Positions 36,012-43,916 of a stretch of DNA of 64,000 nt are shown piece after piece (the first letter of the stretch is position 1; every line of letters starts with the position of its first letter). The notes beneath the pieces were generated by a model that worked only from the letters and a program-made list of their open reading frames with translations, was not told the origin of the DNA and did not search any database. Both the position numbers and the translations under genes were made by a program. The DNA is taken from positions 930,001 to 994,000 of the forward strand of contig NZ_CP049857.1 of assembly GCF_011299555.1 (NCBI RefSeq), given 5' to 3'. The DNA comes from Dysgonomonas sp. HDW5A. GTDB taxonomy: Bacteria; Bacteroidota; Bacteroidia; Bacteroidales; Dysgonomonadaceae.

Positions 36012-37526
36012 ATGAGTTCAAAAGTAAGGGTGCGTTTTGCTCCCAGCCCCACAGGTCCATTACACATCGGAGGTGTACGCACAGCACTGTATAACTATCT
36101 TTTTGCTAAACAGCAAGGTGGAGATTTTATTCTTCGGATTGAAGATACAGATTCGCAACGTTTCGTTCCGGGTGCCGAGGATTACATCATTGAGGCACTA
36201 ACGTGGTTAGGTCTGAATTTTGATGAAGGAACTCACATTGGTGGAAAATATGGTCCATACAGACAATCGGACAGAAAACATATCTACAGAGAATATGTGG
36301 ATATTCTTCTGGATAAAGGTGCTGCTTATATGGCTTTTGACACTCCTGCCGAACTGGATGCCAAAAGAGCTGAAATCGAAAACTTTCAATACGATGCTTC
36401 TACGAGAGGTCAAATGAGAAACTCGCTGACTTTATCGAAAGAAGAAGTTCAGGAATTGATCGACAAAGGCGAAAACTACGTTATTCGTTTCAAAATAGAA
36501 CCCAACGAAAATATTACTGTCGAAGACCTTATCAGAGGTAATGTGGTAATAAACTCATCGGAACTTGACGATAAAGTTTTGTTCAAATCGGCTGACAATT
36601 TACCCACCTATCATCTTGCCAATATTGTAGATGATCATTTAATGGAAATATCGCATGTGATAAGAGGCGAAGAATGGTTACCATCTGCCCCTCTACATGT
36701 ATTGTTATATAGAGCTTTTGGATGGGCGGATACTATGCCTAAATTTACACACCTTGCTTTACTTCTGAAACCTGATGGAAAAGGAAAGCTAAGCAAACGC
36801 GATGGCGACCGTTTAGGCTTCCCTGTATTTCCTCTTCTTTGGACTGATCCTAAAACTCAGGAAGTATCTTCGGGATACAGAGAAAGCGGATATCTGCCTC
36901 ATGCCGTTGTCAACTTCCTAGCCTTATTAGGATGGAATCCCGGTAATGATCAGGAAATTATGTCAATGAAAGAACTTATCAAGCTATTCTCTATCGAGAG
37001 ATGTAGCAAGAGCGGTGCAAAATTTGACTTCGAAAAAGGAAAATGGTTCAACCATCAATATATTCAAGCTACATCAAATGAAGAATTAGCTAAATTATTT
37101 GCCCCTATTTTAGAGAAAGAAGGCATCCATACCAATATTGAATATATCGAAACGGTTGTAGGTCTTATCAAAGAACGTGCAAACTTAATCTCTGACTTAT
37201 GGGATCAATCTTCGTTCTTCTTCAAAGCACCTGATAGCTACGATGAGAAAGTAGTCAAAAAACGTTGGAAGGAAGATTCATCGGCTCAGATAGGTGAACT
37301 GTGTGACGTATTAAATGGAATTTCCGACTTCTCGGCACACAATCAGGAAGAAATTGTAAAGCAATGGATCGAAGATAAAGGATATCATCTAGGTAATATA
37401 ATGAATGCTTTCAGACTGGCTATCGTAGGCGAGTCGAAAGGTCCTCATATGTTCGACATCACAGCTACAATAGGCAAGGAAGAAACTCTTGCCCGACTGA
37501 AAACTGCCATATCTAAAATCAAATAA
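36012..37526 (+). CDS. gltX: Glutamate--tRNA ligase
   Basis: Class I aminoacyl-tRNA synthetase charging tRNA-Glu. The ATG at 36012 gives 504 residues starting [21 protein letters not shown], with HIGG as the HIGH-class motif at residues 18-21 and [10 protein letters not shown] as the KMSKS loop. The upstream extension open to a TTG at 35904 encodes a hydrophobic stretch not found in this family and is rejected. The Bacteroidetes-type insertion containing GFPVFPLLW follows KMSKS. The stop codon TAA is directly followed by the dispersed element. Confidence 0.96.
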   Translation: MSSKVRVRFAPSPTGPLHIGGVRTALYNYLFAKQQGGDFILRIEDTDSQRFVPGAEDYIIEALTWLGLNFDEGTHIGGKYGPYRQSDRKHIYREYVDILLDKGAAYMAFDTPAELDAKRAEIENFQYDASTRGQMRNSLTLSKEEVQELIDKGENYVIRFKIEPNENITVEDLIRGNVVINSSELDDKVLFKSADNLPTYHLANIVDDHLMEISHVIRGEEWLPSAPLHVLLYRAFGWADTMPKFTHLALLLKPDGKGKLSKRDGDRLGFPVFPLLWTDPKTQEVSSGYRESGYLPHAVVNFLALLGWNPGNDQEIMSMKELIKLFSIERCSKSGAKFDFEKGKWFNHQYIQATSNEELAKLFAPILEKEGIHTNIEYIETVVGLIKERANLISDLWDQSSFFFKAPDSYDEKVVKKRWKEDSSAQIGELCDVLNGISDFSAHNQEEIVKQWIEDKGYHLGNIMNAFRLAIVGESKGPHMFDITATIGKEETLARLKTAISKIK

Positions 37527-37618
37527 GGTCTCAGACCGTTGTATTGCTTTGGCAGACATAAGAAAACTATAGTCTGTTATAACCCAATAATATATGATTA
37601 AATATTATCTTTTACTTA
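37527..37618 (+). repeat. Dispersed element copy between gltX and waaA
   Basis: Perfect GGTCTCAGACC at 37527-37537 starting on the base after the gltX stop, then TTGTATT, GCTTTGGCAG, central GTTATAA and a terminal ATTAAATATT plus TTTTACTTA: 92 bp. It ends 12 bp before the waaA ATG and so occupies nearly the whole gap. Confidence 0.65.
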
Positions 37619-37630
37619 CAGAGCTTAAGC

Positions 37631-38869
37631 ATGTATAATTTTATAATAGGTCTTTACGCTTTTGTCGTATACATCATATCTCCTTTTCATAAAAAAGCTC
37701 GATTGATGGTGAAGGGACACAGAGATGTATTCAAAAAACTTGAAGCCGAAATAGATCCCACCGCCAAATACATCTGGCTGCATGCCGCCTCTTTGGGTGA
37801 ATTTGAGCAAGGTAGACCCATTATTGAAGATATAAAGGCAAAACATCCACACTATAAGATACTTCTCACATTCTTTTCTCCTTCGGGATACGAAGTTCGT
37901 AAGGATTATAATTTGGCTGACATAGTATGTTATCTGCCATTCGACAGAAAAAGCAAGGTAAAACGTTTCCTTAAGTTGGCTAATCCCTACATGGCAATTT
38001 TCATAAAATACGAATTCTGGTATAATTATGTCAATCAGCTAAACAAAAGAAACACGCCTATTTACATGGTTTCGGCAATCTTTCGCCCCAATCAGATATT
38101 TTTCAGATGGTATGGAAGACTTTATCAAAAGATGCTTCATTTTTACTCGTGCATTTGCGTACAAGACGAAAATTCGAAACAACTGCTCAATAATATAGGA
38201 GTAACTAATGTTGAAGTTTGCGGAGACACTCGCTTTGATCGGGTTCTCGAAATAAAAAACAATGCCAAACCTCTTCCTCTTGCCGAGGCATTCAGCAAAA
38301 ACGAAAAGGGGGAAAAGCATATGACGCTAGTCGCAGGAAGCTCATGGCCAAAAGATGAAGATATATTTGTAAAATATTTCAACGACACTCCGGAGTTGAA
38401 ATTAATCATTGCTCCTCACGAAATACACGAAGCTCATTTAAACTATATCGAAAGCATTTTGAAACGCCCTTCGATTCGTTATTCTAAAGCAACATTAGAA
38501 AATGTGCATCAATATGATTGTCTTATTATAGATTCATTTGGCTTATTATCATCACTATACGGATATGGTAAAATTGCTTATGTAGGCGGTGGATTTGGTG
38601 TAGGAATTCACAATATATTGGAAGCTGCTGTATACAGCATTCCTGTATTTTTTGGACCCAACTTTAAGAAATTCAGAGAGGCTCATCAAATAATCGAAGA
38701 AGGTGGAGGATATCCGATTCAGGATGAAGAAAACTTCTGGAGTCTGATGAATGAATTTGTAGAATACCCTCAGGTCTTAACTTCTGCCGGAAATCATGCA
38801 GGACGATATGTACAGGACAACGCAGGTGTAGTTACAAAGGTAATGCAGATTATTAATCTGAAAGACTGA
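37631..38869 (+). CDS. waaA: 3-deoxy-D-manno-octulosonic acid transferase (Kdo transferase)
   Basis: GT30 inner-membrane-anchored enzyme adding Kdo to lipid A precursor. The 412-residue protein has an N-terminal hydrophobic anchor (residues 2-20), the WLHAASLGEFEQGRP motif near residue 51-65 with the catalytic glutamate, LTFFSPSGYE, FIKYEFWYN, and the C-terminal YGYGKIAYVGGGFGVGIHNILEAA block. Length fits the family. Together with lpxB it shows this strain makes a Kdo-lipid A core. Confidence 0.95.
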   Translation: MYNFIIGLYAFVVYIISPFHKKARLMVKGHRDVFKKLEAEIDPTAKYIWLHAASLGEFEQGRPIIEDIKAKHPHYKILLTFFSPSGYEVRKDYNLADIVCYLPFDRKSKVKRFLKLANPYMAIFIKYEFWYNYVNQLNKRNTPIYMVSAIFRPNQIFFRWYGRLYQKMLHFYSCICVQDENSKQLLNNIGVTNVEVCGDTRFDRVLEIKNNAKPLPLAEAFSKNEKGEKHMTLVAGSSWPKDEDIFVKYFNDTPELKLIIAPHEIHEAHLNYIESILKRPSIRYSKATLENVHQYDCLIIDSFGLLSSLYGYGKIAYVGGGFGVGIHNILEAAVYSIPVFFGPNFKKFREAHQIIEEGGGYPIQDEENFWSLMNEFVEYPQVLTSAGNHAGRYVQDNAGVVTKVMQIINLKD

Positions 38870-38963
38870 TCGTTTCTTCGCAATTTAAATTGCTTAAATA
38901 TACTACTTAGCGATAAGTGACTTACAAACGAGACCAACCAAAACAATTGGGCAACCGTCAACA

Positions 38964-39494
38964 TTAAGAGTGCAGTTGTTTAAAAAAGTCCCAGATAACA
39001 ATTCCGGTAGTTACAGATACATTTAACGAATGCTTTGTTCCATATTGAGGAATCTCAATACATCCATCGCAAGCATCCACTACGGCTTGTTGTACACCTT
39101 TTACTTCATTGCCCATTACTATGGCATATTTCTTTTGAGAATCTAATTGAAGGTCATCTAACATAGTACTGTTCTCGACTTGTTCGATAGCAAAAACAGT
39201 ATATCCATTTTCCCTCAAACTCTCTACTGCCTTTACAGTATCATCAAAATATTTCCATTCCACCGAATGTTCCGCACCTAATGCGGTCTTATGTATTTCA
39301 GGATTGGGAGGTATCGCAGTTATTCCGCACAGATAGATTGCTTCAACAAGGAAAGCATCCGAAGTTCTGAACACTGAGCCTACATTATTCAAGCTTCTGA
39401 TATTATCCAACACAACTACTAAAGGAATCTTAGCAGTCTCTTTAAATTCGTCGGGGGAAATCCTATTTAATTCGGTTATTTTTAACTTTCTCAT
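38964..39494 (-). CDS. TrmH/SpoU-family RNA 2'-O-methyltransferase
   Basis: A SPOUT-fold methyltransferase of 176 residues from the ATG at 39494 (a TTG at 39503 is an unlikely alternative). Motif 1 is LDNIRSLNNVGSVFRTSDAF, motif 2 VMGNEVKGV, and motif 3 IPQYGTKHSLNVSVTTGIV, which together form the knotted SAM site. It lacks an N-terminal L30e-like substrate-binding domain, so the target (tRNA or rRNA) cannot be named. It follows folB with a 24-bp gap that contains a palindrome-only repeat copy. Confidence 0.9.
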   Translation of the reverse strand: MRKLKITELNRISPDEFKETAKIPLVVVLDNIRSLNNVGSVFRTSDAFLVEAIYLCGITAIPPNPEIHKTALGAEHSVEWKYFDDTVKAVESLRENGYTVFAIEQVENSTMLDDLQLDSQKKYAIVMGNEVKGVQQAVVDACDGCIEIPQYGTKHSLNVSVTTGIVIWDFFKQLHS

Positions 39495-39506
39495 AATTTG
39501 CAAACA

Positions 39507-39517
39507 GGTCTGCGACC
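39507..39517. repeat. Palindrome-only copy (GGTCTGCGACC) between folB and the methyltransferase
   Basis: A one-mismatch version of the odd palindrome filling half of the 24-bp gap, 12 bp upstream of the methyltransferase ATG. Confidence 0.5.
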
Positions 39518-39518
39518 T

Positions 39519-39872
39519 TTAATCGATGATCATTACACTAGCATACTCGACCTGACCTCCAACGGGTGGATTTCGTTTAGAGATTTTTAGTTCTATTTGT
39601 TCAATTTTAGGGAATGTCTTTTTTAACACTCTGACGATGCGTCCGGCAACATGTTCTAGCAGCTTAGACGGAATAGACATTTCTTTTTTTACGAGATCAA
39701 AAACCTCAGCATAGCTGATAGTTTCATCCAAATCATCTGACTTAGAAGCACTTTCAAAATCGACTTTCAGTTTCAAATTGATAATAAAGAGATTACCAAC
39801 GAGTGTCTCCTGAGGAAAGACTCCATGATTGGCATACATCTCAACGTTCTCAAGCAATATGTAAGTTTCCAT
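39519..39872 (-). CDS. folB: Dihydroneopterin aldolase
   Basis: Folate pathway enzyme that releases glycolaldehyde from 7,8-dihydroneopterin. The 117-residue protein shows LLENVEMYANHGVFPQETLVGN at the N-terminus (active-site region), SYAEVFDLVKKEM, LEHVAGRIVRVLKK and the C-terminal KRNPPVGGQVEYASV. Typical length. Its promoter at 39906-39913 is divergent from the bactofilin promoter. Confidence 0.94.
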   Translation of the reverse strand: METYILLENVEMYANHGVFPQETLVGNLFIINLKLKVDFESASKSDDLDETISYAEVFDLVKKEMSIPSKLLEHVAGRIVRVLKKTFPKIEQIELKISKRNPPVGGQVEYASVMIID

Positions 39873-39905
39873 ATCCTAATATATATTAGTAGAAAAATAG
39901 AGGTG

Positions 39906-39932
39906 CAAAGCTAAGTTTTTTTTTTACATTTG
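39906..39932. promoter_or_regulatory. Divergent promoters for folB and bactofilin
   Basis: Minus-strand TAGCTTTG at 39913-39906 (folB) and plus-strand TACATTTG at 39925-39932 (bactofilin) are exact -7 matches only 11 bp apart, back to back around a T10 run. Confidence 0.55.
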
Positions 39933-39955
39933 TTATCTCATATAATCTCAATTAA

Positions 39956-40044
39956 GGTTTCAGTCCTTTTTAATAGTTTGGTAAGCATAGTAACCAGAGA
40001 CCATTATGGGGTAAAATCCAACTATAAATATTTAATGTTACTTA
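39956..40044 (+). repeat. Dispersed element copy upstream of bactofilin
   Basis: Left palindrome slightly degraded (GGTTTCAGTCC, 39956-39966), then TTTTTAATAGTTTGGTAAGC, and the right module ATAAATATTTAATG plus TTACTTA at 40024-40044. The right module matches the copy at 62253-62273 in all but one base. Length 89 bp; ends 11 bp before the ATG. Confidence 0.65.
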
Positions 40045-40055
40045 TAATTTGAAAT

Positions 40056-40406
40056 ATGCTAAATCGTAAGGAAATTGCACCGGCCCCCAGTGGCATGCAT
40101 AATGTATTGTCAGCAGGAACTGTCCTGACTGGAAACCTTGTAACACAGGATGACATTCGTATCGATGGAGTTATTGAAGGTAATATCATCAGTCGCGGAA
40201 AAATCATCATTGGCAACAATGGTCATGTTTCGGGCGATGTTGAATGCCAAACTCTCGACTTACTAGGCAAGGTATCAGGCAATATATTATGTGAAGATAC
40301 AATTGTACTTAGAGTTACAGCAAACCTCATCGGAGATATAACTACACAAGTTATAGAGATAGAGCCCGGAGCCCGCTTTACGGGATCCTGCAAAATGAAG
40401 AGCTAA
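40056..40406 (+). CDS. Bactofilin
   Basis: A cytoskeletal beta-helix protein of 116 residues (DUF583/bactofilin). After a short disordered N-terminus (residues 1-15) the sequence repeats short strands: GTVLTGNLVTQDDIRIDGVIEGNI, GKIIIGNNGHVSGDVECQ, LDLLGKVSGNILCED and IGDITTQVIEIEPGARFTGSC. Such proteins polymerise on the membrane and act in cell shape or wall synthesis; the wall genes at the left of the window are not adjacent, so no specific role is claimed. Confidence 0.9.
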   Translation: MLNRKEIAPAPSGMHNVLSAGTVLTGNLVTQDDIRIDGVIEGNIISRGKIIIGNNGHVSGDVECQTLDLLGKVSGNILCEDTIVLRVTANLIGDITTQVIEIEPGARFTGSCKMKS

Positions 40407-40411
40407 ATACT

Positions 40412-40478
40412 CAGTTAACAGTTATCGGCCAATAGCTAGCAATAAAATTGTTAAATGCTAACTGTTGCTTGTCAACTG
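40412..40478. repeat. Imperfect inverted repeat between bactofilin and aminopeptidase P
   Basis: CAGTTAACAGTTA at the left and TAACTGTTG...GTCAACTG at the right form a discontinuous stem with a roughly 30-nt interior. A related AACAGTTATC string lies at about 53640 between the YjbR and YraN genes. No T-run follows. Confidence 0.35.
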
Positions 40479-40510
40479 ATATAATTTCACTACATAAAAG
40501 AATACAAATC

Positions 40511-42295
40511 ATGGCAAACCCAATACAACGCCATCTGGCTTCTCTAAGAAAGTTTCTTGAAGAAAAACAATTACATGCGTTTATAATCCCAAGTACCGAC
40601 CCACATCTGAGTGAATATCCGGCTGCGCATTGGGCTTCGAGGGAATGGATTAGCGGATTTACAGGATCGGCGGGTACTGTCGTGGTTACACGAGATAAAG
40701 CCGGTTTATGGACTGACTCACGTTACTTTCTTCAAGCAGCAAAACAACTCGATAACACGGGTATCGACCTATTTAGAGAAGGCTTACCTACAACTCCAAC
40801 TATTGAAGAATGGTTAATATCGGAACTCTCCGAAGGAAATAGTGTTGGTATAGACGGTAACGTATATGCTGCGAGCGAAGCTTTCCAATTAAACGTCAAA
40901 TTAACAATGAACAGATTGCATCTGATAACAGACTATGATCCTTTTGCTGAAATTTGGAAAGACAGACCTCAGATCCCAACAAATACTATTTTTGAACTTC
41001 CTGTAAAATACAGCGGAGTTAAAGCATCTAAAAAAATAGCACAAGTTTGCTCTACAATAGAGAAACAAGGAGCAGACTCGCTTCTGGTAGCATCGCTCGA
41101 TACTATTGCATGGTTATTTAATATCAGAGGCAATGATGTAAAGTGTAACCCCGTAGCTGTTTGCTTTGCTTATGTTTCAAAAAAGGAGACGGTAATATTT
41201 ATCAATCCAAAGAAATTGACTCAGGAAATGGGTCAGTATTTCAAACAAGAAAATATACAGGTAGCCGATTACGATAAGATTTTCGATTATGTAAGCTCAA
41301 TTCCTGCACATACCAAGATTTGCTTACAAGGTTCTAAAGTATCTTTTGCTTTATATAATAAAATACCGAAGATGAGTCGGATAATAGATGTTCTTTCTCC
41401 TGCCGATCTTATGAAAAGCAAAAAGAATGAGACTGAGCAAGAAGGCATTCGCAATGCTATGCAACGAGATGGTGTTGCTTTAGTTAAATTCCTCATGTGG
41501 TTCGAAAAGGCTGTACCAACAGGCGAAGTCGAAGAAATGACTATTGTAGACAAGCTAACCGAATACAGAAGTCAACAAGACTTATATGTAGGCGAAAGCT
41601 TCGATACCATTGCAGGATATGGACCTAATGGAGCTATTGTTCACTATCATGTAACGCCCGAAAGTTCGGCAAAAGTTAAACCCGAAGGACTTCAATTGAT
41701 AGATTCAGGGGCACAATACTTTGATGGAACTACCGATATTACGCGTACTGTTGCTGTAGGTGCTTTAACAGAGCAAATGAAAAAAGACTATACGATGGTA
41801 CTTAAAGGTCACATTGGTATAGCTACTTGTAAATATCCCGAAGGAACACGAGGTAGCCAGATTGATATATTAGCAAGAAAAGCCTTATGGGATAACGGAC
41901 TCAATTATTTACATGGAACAGGACACGGAATAGGTCACTTCCTCAATGTACATGAAGGTCCTCAAAGCATACGGATGAATGAAAATCCAACTACATTACA
42001 ACCAGGCATGGTAACATCCAACGAGCCGGGATTGTATCGGGCTAATCAATACGGTATTCGTATCGAGAATCTAGTATTAACAAAAGAAGATTGTGTAACC
42101 GAGTTCGGAGCATTCTATTCTCTTGAAACGCTTACACTTTGCCCGATAGATACTACACCGATAATTAAAGAAATGTTGACTAAAGATGAGATATCTTGGT
42201 TTAATAATTATCATCAATATGTATACGACCGTTTATCGCCCAGTCTTTCTACTGAAGAAAAAGAATGGCTGAAAGATAAAACAAAAGCAATATAA
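40511..42295 (+). CDS. Xaa-Pro aminopeptidase (aminopeptidase P, M24B)
   Basis: Dinuclear-metal peptidase removing residues N-terminal to proline. The ATG at 40511 gives 594 residues starting MANPIQRHLASLRKFLEEK; the frame is open upstream to 40448 but that stretch overlaps the inverted repeat. Two creatinase-type N-terminal domains precede a C-terminal pita-bread domain with metal ligands in DSGAQYFDGTTDITRTV, GTGHGIGHFLNVHEGP, SNEPGLYR and YGIRIENL. The size and three-domain layout match the eukaryote-like APP1 type found in Bacteroidetes. No signal peptide. Confidence 0.93.
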   Translation: MANPIQRHLASLRKFLEEKQLHAFIIPSTDPHLSEYPAAHWASREWISGFTGSAGTVVVTRDKAGLWTDSRYFLQAAKQLDNTGIDLFREGLPTTPTIEEWLISELSEGNSVGIDGNVYAASEAFQLNVKLTMNRLHLITDYDPFAEIWKDRPQIPTNTIFELPVKYSGVKASKKIAQVCSTIEKQGADSLLVASLDTIAWLFNIRGNDVKCNPVAVCFAYVSKKETVIFINPKKLTQEMGQYFKQENIQVADYDKIFDYVSSIPAHTKICLQGSKVSFALYNKIPKMSRIIDVLSPADLMKSKKNETEQEGIRNAMQRDGVALVKFLMWFEKAVPTGEVEEMTIVDKLTEYRSQQDLYVGESFDTIAGYGPNGAIVHYHVTPESSAKVKPEGLQLIDSGAQYFDGTTDITRTVAVGALTEQMKKDYTMVLKGHIGIATCKYPEGTRGSQIDILARKALWDNGLNYLHGTGHGIGHFLNVHEGPQSIRMNENPTTLQPGMVTSNEPGLYRANQYGIRIENLVLTKEDCVTEFGAFYSLETLTLCPIDTTPIIKEMLTKDEISWFNNYHQYVYDRLSPSLSTEEKEWLKDKTKAI

Positions 42296-42308
42296 TATTA
42301 CGCATGAT

Positions 42309-42365
42309 GTAGGGTCGAACCTATGTGTTCGCCCGAATAGGACAGACACACAGGTCTGCCCCTAC
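42309..42365. repeat. REP-like double hairpin
   Basis: An outer pair GTAGGG/CCCTAC encloses two smaller hairpins: GGGTCGAAC with GTTCGCCC and GGACAGAC with GTCTGCCC. It lies 14 bp after the aminopeptidase P stop codon. The GTAGGG core recalls GGGGCG-type intergenic repeats seen in many genomes and the element at 35839. Confidence 0.6.
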
Positions 42366-42414
42366 GATAAAATGCAGTAATAATTTTCAGATTACTTAAA
42401 ATGGAATTAAAAAA

Positions 42415-42936
42415 ATGGCTTTAATAAAAGAAGTTAGAGGATTTACACCTCAGATAGGAAAAAATGCTTTTTTGGCAGATAATGCAACAATTATAGGAGA
42501 TGTAATCATGGGTGACGATTGCAGCGTTTGGTTTAATGCTGTACTTCGTGGTGATGTAAACTCAATCCGCATAGGCAATCGTGTGAATATTCAGGATGGT
42601 ACGGTTTTACATACTCTCTATCAAAAGTCAACTGTTGAAATTGGCGATGATGTATCCATAGGTCACAATGTAGTAATACACGGCGCTAAAATAGAAAGCG
42701 GTGCTTTGATCGGTATGGGAGCCATTGTTCTCGATCATGCAGTGGTAGGCGAAGGTTCTATCGTAGCTGCCGGATCGGTAGTACTGAGTGGAACAATCAT
42801 CGAACCGGGAAGTATTTATGCCGGAGTTCCTGCTAAATTCGTAAAGAAAGTAGACGCTGAACAGGCTAAAGAAATGAATCAAAAAATAGCTAAGAACTAT
42901 CTGATGTATTCGGGTTGGTTCAAAGATGAAGAGTAA
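42415..42936 (+). CDS. Gamma-carbonic-anhydrase-family left-handed beta-helix protein
   Basis: A 173-residue trimeric hexapeptide-repeat protein of the YrdA/PaaY group. Hexapeptide turns run through IIGDVIMGDDCSVWFNAVLRGDVNSIRIGNRV (about residues 25-55), and metal-binding-type histidines appear in VLHTLYQ and IGHNVVIHGAKI. Many members bind zinc, some with no proven carbonic anhydrase activity, so the enzymatic name is tentative. A short upstream frame (ATG at about 42401, six codons) is probably not translated. Confidence 0.88.
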   Translation: MALIKEVRGFTPQIGKNAFLADNATIIGDVIMGDDCSVWFNAVLRGDVNSIRIGNRVNIQDGTVLHTLYQKSTVEIGDDVSIGHNVVIHGAKIESGALIGMGAIVLDHAVVGEGSIVAAGSVVLSGTIIEPGSIYAGVPAKFVKKVDAEQAKEMNQKIAKNYLMYSGWFKDEE

Positions 42937-42972
42937 AGACTCATATCTTAATTATAGCAAAACATAAATACA

Positions 42973-43007
42973 AAACGGAGCTTTTTTATTAAATTAGTTC
43001 CGTTTTC
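42973..43007 (+). terminator. Possible terminator after the gamma-CA-like gene
   Basis: AAAACGGA and TCCGTTTT form an 8-bp stem around a 19-nt AT-rich loop, followed by CTTC. Weak on its own but correctly placed 36 bp after the stop. Confidence 0.4.
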
Positions 43008-43037
43008 TTCACAAATAAAACACTAAACTGATAAACA

Positions 43038-43901
43038 ATGAAAGCTAAATTTTTACTCATACTCTGTATACTAAGCTGTTCATATTTTATGAACGCCCAA
43101 ACAATGACTGTGGCAACATACAACATTCGTAATGATGCCAATTCGGACGATGCCAAAAACGGAAACGGATGGAAACAACGTCTACCCGAAGTTTGTAATC
43201 TGGTAAAATACCATAATTTCGATATTTTCGGTACACAAGAAGGGTTATATCATCAATTGGAGAATATGAAAGAACAATTGCCTGAGATGGACTATATCGG
43301 TGTAGGTCGTGACGATGGTAAGCAGGCAGGAGAATATTCTGCTATATTTTACAAAAAAGACAAGTTTAAGTTACTCGATTCGGGTAATTTCTGGTTAGCC
43401 AATAATTCTTCGAAACCCAATATGGGATGGGATGCCGTATGTATCCGCATCTGTTCATGGGGTAAATTTAAAGAAAAAACATCCGGAAAAGAATTCTACA
43501 TCTTCAATGTACACACCGATCATGTAGGAGTTAAAGCACGCAAAGAAGGAGCTAAACTGATTCTCGAAAAGATAAAAAAAATAGCTGGTAAAAAACCTGT
43601 TATATTGACGGGCGATTTCAATGACGATCAAACCAGCGACAGTTATTTGTTATTGAACACCACGCATCAGATACGTGATACTTACGAACTATCGCCTATT
43701 AAGTATGCTAACAACGGAACTTTTAACTCTTTCAATTTAACCCGAAAAACAGATGAGCGTATAGACCATATATTTGTCAACAACGACTTTAAAGTTATAC
43801 GCTATGGTATTTTGACCGATATTTATTGGGATAAAAACAGCCTGCCCCGTATCCCTTCGGATCATTATCCGGTAGCAGCCGAAGTTGAATTCAAAAAGTA
43901 A
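43038..43901 (+). CDS. Exported endonuclease/exonuclease/phosphatase-family hydrolase
   Basis: A 287-residue protein with a signal peptide (residues 1-20, ending MNAQ). EEP-fold motifs are in order: ATYNIRND, FGTQEGLYHQ with the metal-binding glutamate, FNVHTDHVG, LTGDFNDDQ and the C-terminal PSDHYPVAA with catalytic Asp-His. Substrates in this superfamily range from phospholipids and inositol phosphates to DNA; export argues against DNA repair. It lies 15 bp before pbpC and is probably cotranscribed. Confidence 0.88.
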   Translation: MKAKFLLILCILSCSYFMNAQTMTVATYNIRNDANSDDAKNGNGWKQRLPEVCNLVKYHNFDIFGTQEGLYHQLENMKEQLPEMDYIGVGRDDGKQAGEYSAIFYKKDKFKLLDSGNFWLANNSSKPNMGWDAVCIRICSWGKFKEKTSGKEFYIFNVHTDHVGVKARKEGAKLILEKIKKIAGKKPVILTGDFNDDQTSDSYLLLNTTHQIRDTYELSPIKYANNGTFNSFNLTRKTDERIDHIFVNNDFKVIRYGILTDIYWDKNSLPRIPSDHYPVAAEVEFKK

Positions 43902-43916
43902 AGGTTATAACCATCC

